DNA of 64,000 bases. It comes from J054 sp963850255 (GTDB taxonomy: Bacteria; Pseudomonadota; Gammaproteobacteria; Steroidobacterales; GCA-2729495). Under the pieces are notes generated by a model. The model was not told the origin of the DNA. It made no database searches and worked only from the letters and a program-made list of their open reading frames with translations. Position numbers and translations under genes: made by a program. The stretch is from contig CAWKLL010000045.1 in NCBI GenBank assembly GCA_963850255.1, positions 38,538-102,537 of the forward strand, in the 5' to 3' direction. This document shows, in pieces, positions 63,511 through 64,000 of this stretch (position 1 is its first letter; the number at the start of each line of letters is the position of its first letter).

Positions 63511-64000
63511 GTGTCCTCTGTCCTTGAAACCGAATCCAGGCCCTCCCAGAGCGGTGGCTCCAGGCTCTGGCGCCCGCCTTTCGTGGGCCTGGTCACCACC
63601 CTGATCATGTTGTTTGCCATTGGTCTGGGCCATGCGGCCATGCGTTCCATTGAAGAGGCCCTGGGTCGGGACAACACTTATATCGCGTCCATCGCTATCG
63701 GCTTCGCCGGAATTATTGCGCTCTGGTATGGCGTCAAGTCACGCAGCGAGAATTTCGCAACCTGGATCGGCTTCGGCGCCGGGCTGCTGTTGTGGATGTC
63801 CTGGGTCGAGTTCTTCTATATGTACTACGGCCGCAAGAATTTCGGCCTGATGCCGCGTATGGAAAATGGCCAGGTCACCAGTGAGCCGGAATACCTGATC
63901 ATGGCCGCCACCATTGGCGTGCTGTTCACGATGCTGGCCTTCTACATTTTCGATAAAGACACGCGCTGCAATATGTTCGTGTGGATACAGGATCGACTCG
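63511..64000 (+). CDS. integral membrane protein, N-terminal fragment
   Basis: 163 residues visible, running off the right edge. GTG start with CAGGAAG eight to ten bases upstream and a good promoter. Four hydrophobic segments are seen (FVGLVTTLIMLFAIGLGHA, YIASIAIGFAGIIALWYGV, WIGFGAGLLLWMSWVEFFYMYYG, YLIMAATIGVLFTMLAFYIF). No family recognised; FDKDTRCNMFVWIQDRL at the edge begins a soluble part. The gene is absent from the list of closed reading frames because it has no stop in the window. Confidence 0.7.
   Translation, partial: MSSVLETESRPSQSGGSRLWRPPFVGLVTTLIMLFAIGLGHAAMRSIEEALGRDNTYIASIAIGFAGIIALWYGVKSRSENFATWIGFGAGLLLWMSWVEFFYMYYGRKNFGLMPRMENGQVTSEPEYLIMAATIGVLFTMLAFYIFDKDTRCNMFVWIQDRL

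Noticed and set aside
1..64000. CRISPR arrays, tRNA or rRNA genes, insertion sequences, integrases
   Set aside because: No regular direct repeats, no cloverleaf with conserved T-loop, and no transposase- or integrase-like reading frames were found.

Overview
The window looks like a chromosomal segment of a heterotrophic, Gram-negative gammaproteobacterium. The signs are moderate-to-high GC, RND efflux, lipoproteins, a TonB-dependent receptor, Tat substrates, a VPLPA-CTERM sorting-signal protein, DbpA, MgtE and a CbpA/CbpM pair. No rRNA, tRNA, CRISPR array, insertion sequence, integrase or phage module was found. The content is mostly catabolic and transport genes, with a few housekeeping genes and one toxin-antitoxin-type module. 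I cannot place the organism below class level from sequence alone.

Layout. 0-4 kb: end of a minus-strand RND efflux operon, a small lipoprotein, dbpA and a PPOX-type flavoprotein. 4-8 kb: a protein resembling the bilin reductase/red chlorophyll catabolite reductase fold, a Tat-exported amine oxidase-like flavoprotein, and a Rossmann protein that carries a signal peptide. 7.7-14.5 kb: MgtE (frameshifted), a VPLPA-CTERM protein behind a promoter-terminator leader, an M48 peptidase with a TerB-like tail, DUF1223, YkgJ, a PAP/fibrillin protein and a NYN-domain protein. 14.5-31.7 kb: a dense catabolic island (propionyl-CoA synthetase type ligase, ornithine cyclodeaminase-like and cupin pair, GMC oxidase, divergent LysR/MFS pair, aldehyde dehydrogenase, two related alpha/beta hydrolases, a five-gene operon starting with a phytanoyl-CoA dioxygenase-like gene, and a haloalkane-dehalogenase-like protein). 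31.8-34.8 kb: methyltransferase plus Met/Gly-rich membrane protein, then hipBA with a clear operator array. 34.8-48.4 kb: a seven-repeat propeller lipoprotein, a lipase-like protein, surface or envelope proteins, an APC permease, a flippase, peptide deformylase and a beta-helix protein. 48.4-61 kb: a second metabolic island (MFS pump, fused E1 dehydrogenase, free lipoyl domain, GMC/subunit-3 oxidoreductase, glyoxalase-like protein, two acetoacetate-decarboxylase-family proteins, TonB receptor, SnoaL-like protein, cysteine hydrolase). 61-64 kb: cbpA-cbpM, a methyltransferase and a membrane protein that runs off the end.

The two islands look like complete uptake-to-oxidation routes for unidentified organic substrates. 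In the first, the LysR/MFS pair sits at the centre of oxidase, dehydrogenase, hydrolase and acyl-CoA ligase genes. In the second, the receptor would import a compound that the oxidoreductase, decarboxylase-type and hydrolase proteins modify. Substrates cannot be named from sequence.

At least nine reading-frame breaks fall in otherwise well-conserved genes. Most can be explained as duplication of a single base, so consensus error is more likely than gene decay, and affected genes are given here at their full repaired extent.
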